NCBI GenBank assembly: GCA_038206985.1
Contig: JBBRAH010000010.1
Coordinates: 1 to 64,000, forward strand
From: CAXMST01 sp038206985
Lineage (GTDB): Bacteria > Actinomycetota > Thermoleophilia > Solirubrobacterales > 70-9
Length of the DNA: 64,000 nucleotides
Direction of reading: 5' to 3'
Shown piece by piece: positions 40,842 to 49,312 of the stretch. A program made the position numbers and the translations under genes. Positions within the stretch are counted from its first letter, which is position 1, and each line of letters opens with the position of its first letter. Below the pieces are notes generated by a model, which worked only from the letters and a program-made list of their open reading frames with translations, searched no databases and was not told the DNA's origin.

Positions 40842-41210
40842 ATGGAGCCCGAGAACACAGCGGAGCGCTTTGACACCGCTGCCGCCGCGATCGGCCTGAT
40901 GGTCGGGATCGGCGGGATGTTCTTTCCCAGGCTGCTGCTGCGGGCCTACGGCGCAGATCCGGATCAGCTGAACGGCACGGGGATGTTCGGCTGGCGACTG
41001 TTCGCGATCCGCAACATCTTTGTTGCCGGGGCCGCCCTCGCCGGCAACAAGCAGGCGCGCGATACGGTCTTCGTGCTCCAGGGCCCAGACCTCCTGCTCT
41101 TCGCTCACTGTTACCGCACCCGATCGATTCCGCGCATTACCTCTGCGCTGGCGATGGTCTCGGCGGGATTGGTGGCGACGCTCGGGCTGCTCGCCCGCGC
41201 CGGGCGCTGA
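40842..41210 (+). CDS. small membrane protein of unknown function
   Basis: 122 residues from ATG 40842. Four hydrophobic segments (IGLMVGIGGMFF, LFAIRNIFVAGAALAG, a weaker LQGPDLLLFAH, and ALAMVSAGLVATLGLLA) with short loops. The pattern of a small four-helix membrane protein resembles DUF4267-type proteins but I cannot assign it firmly. Starts directly after the cysC terminator with its own -10 box, and is 27 bp ahead of the TVP38-type gene, so the two are probably one transcript. Confidence 0.6.
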   Translation: MEPENTAERFDTAAAAIGLMVGIGGMFFPRLLLRAYGADPDQLNGTGMFGWRLFAIRNIFVAGAALAGNKQARDTVFVLQGPDLLLFAHCYRTRSIPRITSALAMVSAGLVATLGLLARAGR

Positions 41211-41237
41211 GCCGCGCCGGGCGCCTGACCTCTGCCG

Positions 41238-41996
41238 ATGCCGGGCCAAGACGAACACGACCCCTTCGATGACCGGCCGCCACTGCTGCCGCTCTTCACC
41301 ACCCTGGCCGGCATCGTGCTGATCATCGGCACGGTCGCGCTGATCCCGCCGCTGCGGGAGGCGGCGGAGAACGCGATCAGCGGCGACACCGAGGCCCTGC
41401 GGTCCGAACTCGATGGTCCGGCCGGCCTGCTCACCCTGCTCGTGCTCTCAATCCTGCACTCGGTGATCTTCTACCCGGCCGAGATCCTCGACGCCGCCGC
41501 CGGCTTCGTCTGGGGTTTCTGGCTCGGACTGCTGCTGGTGATGGTGGGCTGGATGATCAACGCCTACATCGCCTGGGAGATCGGCCGCCACGGCGCCCGC
41601 CCCGTCCTCTATCGGCTGATCGGGCGGGAGCGCTTCCTGGCGATGGAGGCCGCGATCGAACGCGGTGGTGTCTTTCTGCTGCTCGCGGTGCGGCTGATCC
41701 CGATCGTGCCGTTCAGCCTCTTCACGATCGTCGCCGGCGCCGCGCACGTACCGCTGCCGCGGCTGATGTGGACGACGGCTGTCGGCTACATTCCGATCAC
41801 GGCGCTGTTCGTCTACCTGGGGACCCAGCTCGAGGAGCTCTCACCGACCAACCCGATCCTGATCGGCGGAGGAATCGCGCTGCTGGCGATCATCTACTTC
41901 GCCCATCGACTGCGGCACCGGCTGTTCGGCCCGGCGCGGGCGTCGGCTGTGGCGGAGCCCGGGACAACCGGCGCCGACGGCCCGAGCCCGGATTAG
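41238..41996 (+). CDS. TVP38/TMEM64 (DedA-like, VTT domain) membrane protein
   Basis: 252 residues. Five or six hydrophobic segments; the VTT/SNARE-associated domain is recognisable from FYPAEILDAAAGFVWGFWLG, the re-entrant loop region, RLIPIVPFSLFTIVAGAAH and VGYIPITALFVYLGTQ. Bacterial members are implicated in lipid and polyprenyl-phosphate flipping and membrane homeostasis. The cytosolic N-terminus is acidic (DEHDPFDDRP) and the C-terminus Arg-rich then disordered. It could support carrier-lipid recycling for surface glycans; this is inference. Confidence 0.82.
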   Translation: MPGQDEHDPFDDRPPLLPLFTTLAGIVLIIGTVALIPPLREAAENAISGDTEALRSELDGPAGLLTLLVLSILHSVIFYPAEILDAAAGFVWGFWLGLLLVMVGWMINAYIAWEIGRHGARPVLYRLIGRERFLAMEAAIERGGVFLLLAVRLIPIVPFSLFTIVAGAAHVPLPRLMWTTAVGYIPITALFVYLGTQLEELSPTNPILIGGGIALLAIIYFAHRLRHRLFGPARASAVAEPGTTGADGPSPD

Positions 41997-41999
41997 ACT
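41994..41999 (+). promoter_or_regulatory. probable -10 box (TAGACT) of the serine hydrolase gene
   Basis: TAGACT ends 10 nt before ATG 42010 and overlaps the stop of the preceding gene; no ribosome-binding site is seen. Confidence 0.35.
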
Positions 42000-42009
42000 C
42001 GGTCACGAG

Positions 42010-43596
42010 ATGGGGATCAGGACCTTGATAAGGGGCTCGTTGCTCGCTGCCGTCGCCGCGGCCTGCCTGACGCTGTCGGTGACCGCCCAGGCCGCGGGCG
42101 AGGTCAGCTGCCAGGAGCCCGGCCAGCAGGGCTGGGATCACGCGACGCCGGCAGAGGCCGGAATGGATGCGGCCCAGATCCGCAAAGCGATCGAGTTCGG
42201 GCAGAGCCACGCTTCAGCGACCGTGCACGTCTACCGCAACGGCTGCCTGCTCGCTGCCGAAGCAGGCGGTCTCAACAGCACGACGCAATACGAGTCCTGG
42301 TCGCTGGCCAAGTCGATCACCGCGCTGGTCTTCGGCCGCGCCCTGCGGCTCGGCCAGATCGGGCCGGACGACCCGCTCGGCTCTCTGATCCCCGAGGCCG
42401 ATCAGGCTCACGGACAGATCACGATGCGCGAGCTGCTGACCATGTCAAGTGGCCTGGAGTGGAACTTCTTCCGCGACTACAACATCTTTATGCCGGACCG
42501 CCTCAAGGAAGCATTGACCGTCGGCATCGCCAGGCCGCCCGGCAAGTACTGGGAGTACTCGCAGTCAGGGCCGGCGCTCGTGGCGGAGGCAGTGCAGCGC
42601 GCGGTCGGCGAGGACTTCCAGAAGTTCGCCCAGCGGGAGCTGTTCGGCAAGCTCGGGATCAGCAGCAGCGAGTGGCGCTGGAGCCGCGACGGCACCGGCC
42701 ACACGCAGGGTTTCTTCGGGCTCAACATGTCGACCAACAACTTCGCCGTGCTCGGTGAGTTGATGCGGCGCGGAGGCAAGTGGCACGGAAAGCAGCTGCT
42801 CTCGAGGCGGTTCGTGCGCCAGGCGCTGACGCCGACCGATACGAGTGGCTGCTACGGCTACTTCATCTGGCTCAACGCCTCGAAGCCCTGCGTCGGGCCG
42901 CGGGTCGTTGATCGCCCGGTGACCGACGAGCGCATGTTCCCGGGACTACCTGCCGATACCTACCAGTACTCAGGTCTCTTCGGCCAGTGGGTCACGGTCT
43001 TCCCCAGCTACGGGATCATCGTCGCCCGCAACGGTGTCGACACCGGCAGCTTCACCGGGGACTCGGCCTGGCAGGAGGACCTCTACCGGATGGTGCTGAA
43101 GGCAGTGAAGGATCCCCCAGGCAAGTTGCCGAAGCCGAAGCCGAACGTCGATGCCGTCTCCGACACCGACTCCGATCGCGGCATCTTCGAGGCCCTGGCA
43201 GACCCGGAGACCTTCAGCGGCGGCGTGCTTCCGCCGCCCCTGCCCCCCGCCGGCCCCTCGCGTTCACGCGCGACCCTGATCACCTTCCCCTCGCGGACCG
43301 TGAACCGACGCGGCTCGATCGGTTTGCGCCTGCGCTGCCCGGCCCGCTGGACGCAGCCGGAACTCCAGTCGCGCTGCATCGGCAAGGCCACGCTGAAGGG
43401 CGCCGCCCACAGCAGGCGCTACTCGATCAAGGCCGGCAAGTCGGAGCCGCTCCGCTTCCATCTCTCCGGCCGCAACCTGCGCAAGTTGGATCGGCGCGGC
43501 AAGCTGCGAACCCGGGCCCGGGCGCTGAGCCGCGATCAGAGCAAGGGCACCCGCGCCAGCCACGACGTGACGCTCAAGCCGCACCGCCGCCGCTAG
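42010..43596 (+). CDS. secreted class C beta-lactamase-family serine hydrolase with C-terminal Arg-rich module
   Basis: 528 residues. An N-terminal signal peptide (LLAAVAAACLTLSVTAQAAG) indicates export. The catalytic Ser/Lys pair is SLAK (S98, K101); the usual Tyr-x-Asn is YSQ (WEYSQSG), and the later His/Lys-x-Gly box is not obvious, so it is probably an esterase or peptidase rather than a beta-lactamase. From about residue 415 comes a separate basic domain (RGSIGLRLRCPARW, then LRFHLSGRNLRKLDRRGKLRTR) with one Cys pair, of the type I recall on many exported Thermoleophilia proteins, perhaps for wall attachment. Confidence 0.82.
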   Translation: MGIRTLIRGSLLAAVAAACLTLSVTAQAAGEVSCQEPGQQGWDHATPAEAGMDAAQIRKAIEFGQSHASATVHVYRNGCLLAAEAGGLNSTTQYESWSLAKSITALVFGRALRLGQIGPDDPLGSLIPEADQAHGQITMRELLTMSSGLEWNFFRDYNIFMPDRLKEALTVGIARPPGKYWEYSQSGPALVAEAVQRAVGEDFQKFAQRELFGKLGISSSEWRWSRDGTGHTQGFFGLNMSTNNFAVLGELMRRGGKWHGKQLLSRRFVRQALTPTDTSGCYGYFIWLNASKPCVGPRVVDRPVTDERMFPGLPADTYQYSGLFGQWVTVFPSYGIIVARNGVDTGSFTGDSAWQEDLYRMVLKAVKDPPGKLPKPKPNVDAVSDTDSDRGIFEALADPETFSGGVLPPPLPPAGPSRSRATLITFPSRTVNRRGSIGLRLRCPARWTQPELQSRCIGKATLKGAAHSRRYSIKAGKSEPLRFHLSGRNLRKLDRRGKLRTRARALSRDQSKGTRASHDVTLKPHRRR

Positions 43597-43616
43597 GGCC
43601 CGCGGCCCCGCGCCGA

Positions 43617-44435
43617 CTAGGGCTTGGCGGGCGCCACGGGCTCGCCGAGCCCGTAGGTGTTGTACGCGCCCCAGCGACTGAACGTCTTGTGCGTCGGGCC
43701 GTGGAAGTCGGAACTCGCCGTCGGGATCAGGTCGAACTCCTCGCAGAGGTCGAGGCAGTGCTGTGTCTGCTCGGCGGTGTGCGGCGGATAGAAGGTCTCG
43801 ATGCCGTCGAGGCCGACCTCGCTGACGAGATTCTCGACCAGGTCGCGCACCTGCTCGGGCTCGCTGACGTCCCAGTAGGGATGGGCGACCACTGCGACAC
43901 CACCGGCCTCGTGGATGATCTCGACGGCCTCGTTGGCCATCGGCCACGTGCGGGAGACGAACGCCTTGGCGCCAGGCACCAGGTACTCCTCGAAGAACGG
44001 CCCCAGGTCCGGGCCCGCCCCGGCCGCCTTGGCGATGTGGGGTCGGCCGATCGCGTCGGCCGCGCCCGCCTTGGCGACGGCGTCCTCGAAGCTCACCTCC
44101 ACCCCGTGCTCGTTGAGCTTGGCGATGATGCCCTTGGCCCGGTCCACGCGCTCCTGCTGGGCGCGATCGCAGGCGCTCTGGATCTTGTCCAGGTCGACCC
44201 AGTAGCCGCAGATGTGAAGGTCCTCGGAGTACTTGTGCACGCAAGACATCTCGATCGCCGGGATGCACTCGATCCCGAGCTCCTCCGCGGTGGCCATCGC
44301 CTCCGGGACCCCGGCGACGCCGTCGTGGTCGGTTAGGGAGATGACCGTCATCCCCGCCTCGTGGGCAGCTCGGACGACGTCGGCCGGTTCGAGTTGGCCG
44401 TCGGACACGGTTGAATGTGACTGAAGATCGATCAT
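43617..44435 (-). CDS. PHP-domain phosphoesterase
   Basis: 272 residues from ATG 44435. The metal-binding motifs of the PHP fold are DLQSHSTVSDG, ISLTDHDGV, the Glu in AIEMSC, VVAHPYW, and SSDFHG. This matches the TrpH/3',5'-nucleoside bisphosphate phosphatase and histidinol-phosphatase-like group. An attractive but unproven role is to hydrolyse 3'-phosphoadenosine-5'-phosphate (PAP), the by-product of sulfotransferases, which related enzymes are known to do. Divergent from the Rrf2 regulator gene with 73 bp between starts. Confidence 0.85.
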   Translation of the reverse strand: MIDLQSHSTVSDGQLEPADVVRAAHEAGMTVISLTDHDGVAGVPEAMATAEELGIECIPAIEMSCVHKYSEDLHICGYWVDLDKIQSACDRAQQERVDRAKGIIAKLNEHGVEVSFEDAVAKAGAADAIGRPHIAKAAGAGPDLGPFFEEYLVPGAKAFVSRTWPMANEAVEIIHEAGGVAVVAHPYWDVSEPEQVRDLVENLVSEVGLDGIETFYPPHTAEQTQHCLDLCEEFDLIPTASSDFHGPTHKTFSRWGAYNTYGLGEPVAPAKP

Positions 44436-44508
44436 TGAGTCGGCATTGTTACCTACACGGGCCGGGCGACCCCGGGCTCCCCTTCCCAGGGCATGAGGAT
44501 CCGAGCAG

Positions 44509-45018
44509 ATGCGCATCTCAGCTAAAGCCGACTACGCCGTGCGAGCGAGCCTCGAGCTCGCGGCCAGCGTCGACGGGGCGCCGGTCAAGGGCACGAAGCT
44601 GGCCGAGGCCCAGGAAATACCACTGCAGTTCCTCGAGCAGATCATGCTCGACCTCAAGCGCGCCGGCCTGGTGAAGACCAAGCGCGGGGCCAGCGGCGGA
44701 TACTGGCTCGCGCAGGCTCCCGCCGAAATCACGGTCGCCGATGTGATTCGCGCCGTAGAGGGACCGCTGGCGAACATCCACGAGCTCTCGCCGGAGGAGA
44801 CCTCCTACGTGGGCGCAGCGCGGCGGCTCCGCGATGTGTGGATCGCTGTGCGCTCCAACCTCAGGGCGGTGCTCGAGGAGGTCACGCTCGCTCACCTGGT
44901 AGCCGGCGAGCTGCCCGAGGCGGTGGCGGCCATGACGGACGAGCCCGGGGCCTGGATCGTCAGGGACACCGGAACTCACGACATCATCAGCCGGTCTTCG
45001 GAGCACGGCAACTCCTAG
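44509..45018 (+). CDS. Rrf2-family transcriptional regulator
   Basis: 169 residues. The winged-helix domain starts MRISAKADYAVRASLELA, with the recognition region IPLQFLEQIMLDLKRAGLVKTKRGASGGYWLA, as in IscR, NsrR and CymR. The three cysteines that bind an iron-sulfur cluster in IscR/NsrR are absent (no Cys at all), so it is closer to CymR-type sensors that respond through a partner or small molecule. CymR controls cysteine metabolism, and the next gene is a TauE/SafE-type anion exporter, so a sulfur-related role is plausible. A possible operator lies just downstream at 45045. Confidence 0.87.
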   Translation: MRISAKADYAVRASLELAASVDGAPVKGTKLAEAQEIPLQFLEQIMLDLKRAGLVKTKRGASGGYWLAQAPAEITVADVIRAVEGPLANIHELSPEETSYVGAARRLRDVWIAVRSNLRAVLEEVTLAHLVAGELPEAVAAMTDEPGAWIVRDTGTHDIISRSSEHGNS

Positions 45019-45023
45019 CGCGC

Positions 45024-45057
45024 TACAATTCCGCCGTCTATTACGACCAAACTGGTC
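45024..45057 (+). promoter_or_regulatory. -10 box and inverted repeat ahead of the TauE/SafE gene
   Basis: TACAAT at 45024-45029 is followed by GACCA-AAC-TGGTC at 45045-45057, in the early transcribed region. The spot fits repression by the adjacent Rrf2 regulator. The remaining 100 nt to ATG 45160 is a long leader in which I recognise no riboswitch. Confidence 0.5.
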
Positions 45058-45159
45058 AACAAAGGACCGGCGACCCCCGGGTGGGCGCCACCGGCTACCG
45101 GTTGACTGCCCAGAGAACCTCCTCTCAGACACCTCACCCACCAGGAGCACCTCCTTCGC

Positions 45160-46207
45160 ATGGATCCCGCGATCGTCATCTTCGGCTTCGGCATCGGCGT
45201 GCTGGTCGGCATGACCGGGATGGGCGGCGCCTCGCTGATGACGCCGCTGCTGATTCTCGTCTTCGGAGTCAGCCCGGTCACCGCGATCGGCACCGAAATC
45301 CTCTACGCGGCAGTGACCAAGACCGTCGGCGGCGTCCAGCATCTGCGCGCCAAGACGGTCCACCTGGGCCTCGCATTCTGGATGGCGGTGGGCAGTGTGC
45401 CGGCGGCAATCGGCGGGTGCTCGTGATCGAGGCGCTGCAACGCAGCGTCGGCGAGGACGAGCTGAAGAGCATCGTCTTCAGCATTCTCGGCGCAACGCTC
45501 CTCGTCGTCGCGATCTCGACCCTGCTGCGCACCGCCTTCCTGCCGGACGTGATCAAGGAGCGCTACGCGATGCACCTGTACCGGCGCCATATCGTCGCCG
45601 CAATCGCGACCGGCGTGATCACCGGCTTCGTGATCGGGCTCACCTCGGCGGGCTCGGGCACGCTGATCGGGATCATCCTGATCGCCGTCTTCCGGCTCAC
45701 GCCGCAGCGGGTCGTCGGCACCGACATCTTCCACGCCGCGGTGCTCCTCTGGGCCGCCGGCATCACCCACTTCATCGGCGGCAACGTGGACCTCGGGCTG
45801 GTCGGCAACATCCTGATTGGCTCGATCCCCGGCGTGCTGTCGGCGGCCGCCTGGCTCTGAAGAGTGGCAAGAACCTCCTGCGCGGCCTGCTCTCCGCGGT
45901 GCTCGTGGCCTCGGGCGCGATCCTCGTGACCAAGGGCGAGGCTGCGATCGTCGCCGTCACCGCGACGATCGTCTCGCTCGGCTTCGGAGGCCTGTTCACC
46001 TACATCCTCCGGCGCGAGGTCAAGCTGCCTCACGGCGAGGGCGTGCGCATGTTCAGCCTGGTCAAGATGCCCTGGCATCGCCACCCACCGCCTTACCGCG
46101 TCGTCAACGGCAAGGTGATCGCAAACGACGACCTGGAAGCGGCTGTGGCGGCCGCGATGATCGCCGAGTCACCCTCCAGGCAGGAGTCCACCGAACTGCC
46201 ACATTGA
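45160..46207 (+). pseudogene. TauE/SafE-family anion exporter gene with two frameshifts
   Basis: The reading runs in three frames: 45160-45426 (VGMTGMGGASLMTPLLI), about 45418-45860 (VIEALQRS to SIPGVLS) and about 45838-46207 (LALKSGKNLLRGLLSA). Together they make one DUF81/TauE/SafE membrane protein of eight or so helices. The breaks are at 45415-45417, where a G seems missing from a G-run, and near 45839, where one base restores VLVGGRLALKSG. The family exports sulfite or sulfonates. All three parts keep normal codon use and no other stops, so this is either very recent inactivation or two base-call errors. A hydrophilic C-terminal tail (VNGKVIANDDLEAAV) is unusual. Confidence 0.8.
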
Positions 46208-46232
46208 GCACCGACTGCGGCTAGGGTCGGAA

Positions 46233-46871
46233 GCATGCGCCCACGGGGTCTGCTTCACGGGTGACGCGCCGGCCGGGTATGTCGACTCGCGCACGCTGGC
46301 CTGGTTCGATCGCTATCTGAACGAGAAGCGCAAGACGAAGACCGGACCGCGCTTCGCCTGGGTGGCCGACGACGGCGTGCTGCGCAAGAGCAGGCGCTTC
46401 CCCGGCAAGAGCAGCGGCAAGCTGAGCGGCAGCGGCTCGGGCACCCTGCCACTCGTTCCGGGACCGACGGGTGGCGGCGCACTGATCTTCTCCACCCCGT
46501 CACCGATCGCGGTCAACGTCGATACCCCGGGTCCGAGCAAGGCGGCGAACGCCCTCGGAGCGCCACGCGTGAAGCTCACCTACTCGGGCACGGCCGTGCC
46601 GGCCAGGACATTCACCTACGCCCAGATCGTAAACCCCCGCGATAACCGCGTCCTGGGCAACATCACAACGCCGATCCCGCTCAACCTCGACGGTGCCGAG
46701 CACACGATCAAGCGCAAGCTCGAGTGGGTGGCGGGCCACGCACCCGCCGGCGGCGGCTACACCCTGCAGCTCACCCCGACCTCCACGGTCTACGACATCC
46801 AGCGCTCCACCGGCGCCGTCGATTTCTCCGACATCCAGATCGGGATCCCGTTGCGCAAGATGGTGCGCTGA
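46233..46871 (+). pseudogene. 5'-truncated CocE/NonD-type alpha/beta hydrolase remnant (C-terminal part)
   Basis: Open frame without a convincing start; GTG 46362 is internal to homologous sequence. AHGVCFTG at about 46239 looks like the segment around the catalytic His of CocE/NonD or X-Pro peptidase-like hydrolases, followed by TLAWFDRYL, TGPRFAWVADDGV, LPLVPGPTGGG, then a jelly-roll-like C-terminal domain (VKLTYSGTAVPARTFTYAQI, LDGAEHTI, YTLQLTPTSTVYDIQ). The nucleophile Ser and Asp regions are absent upstream, where the exporter gene ends 25 bp earlier. So the first two thirds of the gene have been deleted. Confidence 0.7.
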
Positions 46872-46891
46872 AGCGCACCGCGCTGCCGCGA

Positions 46892-46897
46892 TAGTCT
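46892..46897 (+). promoter_or_regulatory. -10 box (TAGTCT) for a probable leaderless transcript
   Basis: TAGTCT ends 6 nt before ATG 46904 with no Shine-Dalgarno sequence. Confidence 0.5.
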
Positions 46898-46903
46898 CAG
46901 CGC

Positions 46904-48190
46904 ATGGACTTCTCACCCGGTCCGCGCCTGGAAGAACTGCGCGAAAGTGTCCGCTCGTTCATGGACGAGCACGTCTACCCGGTCGAGGCCGAGGCGATGG
47001 CCGCGCTCGACGATGAGGTCAAGGCCGGGGTCGCATACCCCGAGATCATCATCGGGATCCGCGAGAAGGCGCGCGAGCAGGGCCTGTGGAACCTGTTCAT
47101 GGCGAATGAGGAGCACGGCGCCGGCCTGACCAACTGGGAGTACGGGCTGCTCTGCGAGGAGATGGGCCGCAGCCCGGTCGTGGCGCCGATGGCCTTCAAC
47201 TGCGCTGCGCCCGATACGGGCAACATGGAGATCCTGCACGACCACGGCACCCCCGAGCTGCAGGAGAAGTGGTTGGAGCCGATGCTGGGTGGACACAACC
47301 GCTCCTGCTTCTCGATGACCGAGCCGGAGGTCGCCGGCTCCGACCCGACCACGCTGCAAGCCCGTGCCGAGCTCGACGAGAGCGCCGGCGAATGGGTCAT
47401 CAACGGGCACAAGTGGTTCACCTCGGGCGCCGTCGGAGCGGGCTTCGCGATCGCGATGGTCGTCACCGACCCCGACGCACATCAGTACGCGCGGGCGAGC
47501 ATGATCGTCGTGCCAACCGACAATCCCGGCTTCAACCTGATCCGCCCCGTCTCGGTGATGGGTCACGACAAGGGCCCGGGCCACTGCGAGATCCGCTACA
47601 CCGACTGCCGTGTGCCCGAGGGCAACCTGCTCGGTCCGCGTGGCGCCGGCTTCGTGATCGCCCAGGACCGCCTCGGCCCCGGCCGTATCCATCACTGCAT
47701 GCGCGCGATCGGCACCTGTGAGCGCGCGATCGAACTGATGTGCCGCCACGCGAACACGCGCGAGGCCTTCGGCGGCAAGCTCGCCGACAAGCAATTCATC
47801 CAGGACTTCGTCGCCAAGAGCCGCATGGAGACCGAGCAGGCCCGCCTGCTCACCTTGAAGGCGGCCTGGCTGATGGACACCGAGGGCAAGCGTGAGGCGC
47901 GCCGCGAGATCTCGATGATCAAGGTGGTCGCCGCGAACGTCGTGATGGACGTGCTCGACCGCGCGATCCAGGTGCACGGCTCGCTCGGCATGTCCGATGA
48001 CACGCCGCTCGCCGCGATGTGGCGCTACAGCCGCATGCTCAAAGTCGCCGACGGTCCCGACGAGGTGCACAAGATGGTTATCGCGCGCCGCGAGCTCAAC
48101 CACTGGGCCAAGGCGGCGGAGGGCGAGGGTTCAGCTGACGCCTCTGCCTCCGGCAACGGCGCGGCTGCACCCGCCGGCGCCAAGGCGTAG
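46904..48190 (+). CDS. acyl-CoA dehydrogenase (ACAD10/11-like)
   Basis: 428 residues. Flavin and substrate motifs: CFSMTEPEVAGSDPTTL, WVINGHKWFTSGAV, QDRLGPGRIHHCMRAIG, HANTREAFGGKLADKQFIQ and, near the end, IQVHGSLGMSDDTPLAAMW. The HHCMRAIG and HGSLGMSDD variants match the ACAD10/11 branch of the family. The last 25 residues are low-complexity Ala/Ser. Next to it lie an APH-like kinase gene (48226) and a HAD gene (49313), the other two domains of animal ACAD10. It may therefore act on phosphorylated 4-hydroxyacyl-CoAs rather than simple acyl-CoAs. Confidence 0.9.
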   Translation: MDFSPGPRLEELRESVRSFMDEHVYPVEAEAMAALDDEVKAGVAYPEIIIGIREKAREQGLWNLFMANEEHGAGLTNWEYGLLCEEMGRSPVVAPMAFNCAAPDTGNMEILHDHGTPELQEKWLEPMLGGHNRSCFSMTEPEVAGSDPTTLQARAELDESAGEWVINGHKWFTSGAVGAGFAIAMVVTDPDAHQYARASMIVVPTDNPGFNLIRPVSVMGHDKGPGHCEIRYTDCRVPEGNLLGPRGAGFVIAQDRLGPGRIHHCMRAIGTCERAIELMCRHANTREAFGGKLADKQFIQDFVAKSRMETEQARLLTLKAAWLMDTEGKREARREISMIKVVAANVVMDVLDRAIQVHGSLGMSDDTPLAAMWRYSRMLKVADGPDEVHKMVIARRELNHWAKAAEGEGSADASASGNGAAAPAGAKA

Positions 48191-48225
48191 CGAGTAGCGG
48201 TGGGGCTCAGGCCGTCGGCGTCGCC

Positions 48226-49281
48226 TCAGCCGAGCCGGCGCTCGGCCTCGTCGGCGGCCTCGACGAGCCGCTCGACCGTGCGGGCGAAGGTCTTGGCACC
48301 CTCGTCCTCGGCAGCCTCTTTGCCGTACTGGCCGGCCATATAGCGGGCGAAGACTCCCTCGAGGATGATCGCCAGCTTCCAGTAGCCGAGGGCGACGTAG
48401 TAATCGATCCCGCTGAGGTCGCGGCCCGACTTCTCGGCGTATCTGGCTTTAACCTCTTCGCGGCCGATGAAACCCGGGGCCATCGTCGCCGGCTCGAACA
48501 GCGGCAGCAACTCGTCACCGTCCTCGGCCCAGTAGACGAGCAGCAGGCCGACATCGGCGAGCGGGTCACCGAGCGTGCACAGCTCCCAGTCCACGACCGC
48601 GGCCACCTCGCCGCCGGGCTCGAGAATCATGTTGTCGAGGCGATAGTCGCCGTGCACGATGGTGGCCGGGCCCTGTGCCGGGATCCGCGCGATGAGCCGG
48701 TCGTGGACCTCGTTGACGAGCGGGAACTCCCGCGTCTTCTGCTTCTCCCACTGGCCCAGCCAGCGGTGCAGGGTGCGGGCAACGAAATCGGTCTTCCTCC
48801 CCAGGTCCCCGAGACCGGCCTGATCCGGATCGACATCATGGATGGTGACCAGCGTGTCCACGACCCGCTCGCCGATCGCCTGGCGCTCATCCTCGGGGAA
48901 GGTGTCGGCGTCCTCACGGCTGCGCAGGACCGGGCCCGACAGGAACTCCATTACGTAGAAGGGAGCCTCGTTGACGCTCTCGTCCTCGCAGAAGCCGGCG
49001 AGAGGTGGCACGGGGACCGCGGTCGAGGCGAGGGCAGAGACAACCTTGTGCTCACGGCCCATGTCATGGGCGGAGCCCAGCCGCTTGCCGAGCGGCGGGC
49101 GACGCAGCGCCCAGCGACGGCCGCCCGCGTCGGTTACCGAGTAGGTCAGGTTGGAGCGCCCGCCGGCGATCATCTCGAAGGCGAGTGGCAACTGAACGCC
49201 CTCGACGTTGGCCTCGAACCAGCCTTCCACACCGGCCCGATCGATCCCGTCGGGCGCCGCCGTCTCTGCAGCCTCTGCCAT
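48226..49281 (-). CDS. aminoglycoside phosphotransferase-fold kinase (ACAD10/11, LvaA-like)
   Basis: 351 residues from ATG 49281, supported by TAGGCT 7 nt upstream. Kinase motifs: FEMIAGGRSNLTYSV (nucleotide loop), WALRRPPLGKRL (Lys), IVHGDYRLDNMIL (catalytic Asp) and VVDWELCTLGDPLADVG (metal Asp). The sequence style FYVMEFLSGPVL and DWELCTLGDP is that of the ACAD10/11 N-terminal kinase and bacterial LvaA, which phosphorylate 4-hydroxyacyl-CoAs for gamma-hydroxy acid breakdown. It is convergent with the acyl-CoA dehydrogenase gene and divergent from the HAD gene. Confidence 0.85.
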   Translation of the reverse strand: MAEAAETAAPDGIDRAGVEGWFEANVEGVQLPLAFEMIAGGRSNLTYSVTDAGGRRWALRRPPLGKRLGSAHDMGREHKVVSALASTAVPVPPLAGFCEDESVNEAPFYVMEFLSGPVLRSREDADTFPEDERQAIGERVVDTLVTIHDVDPDQAGLGDLGRKTDFVARTLHRWLGQWEKQKTREFPLVNEVHDRLIARIPAQGPATIVHGDYRLDNMILEPGGEVAAVVDWELCTLGDPLADVGLLLVYWAEDGDELLPLFEPATMAPGFIGREEVKARYAEKSGRDLSGIDYYVALGYWKLAIILEGVFARYMAGQYGKEAAEDEGAKTFARTVERLVEAADEAERRLG

Positions 49282-49288
49282 CCGGCCA

Positions 49289-49294
49289 AGCCTA
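49289..49294 (-). promoter_or_regulatory. -10 box (TAGGCT) for a probable leaderless transcript
   Basis: On the minus strand TAGGCT ends 7 nt before ATG 49281; the plus strand here drives the divergent HAD gene. Confidence 0.45.
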
Positions 49295-49312
49295 TTGGTC
49301 GCCGGCGGTGGT

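Noticed and set aside
45058..45159. A riboswitch in the leader before the exporter gene
   Set aside because: The leader is long and GC-rich with short pairings, but no known SAM, cobalamin or other aptamer core could be recognised by eye.
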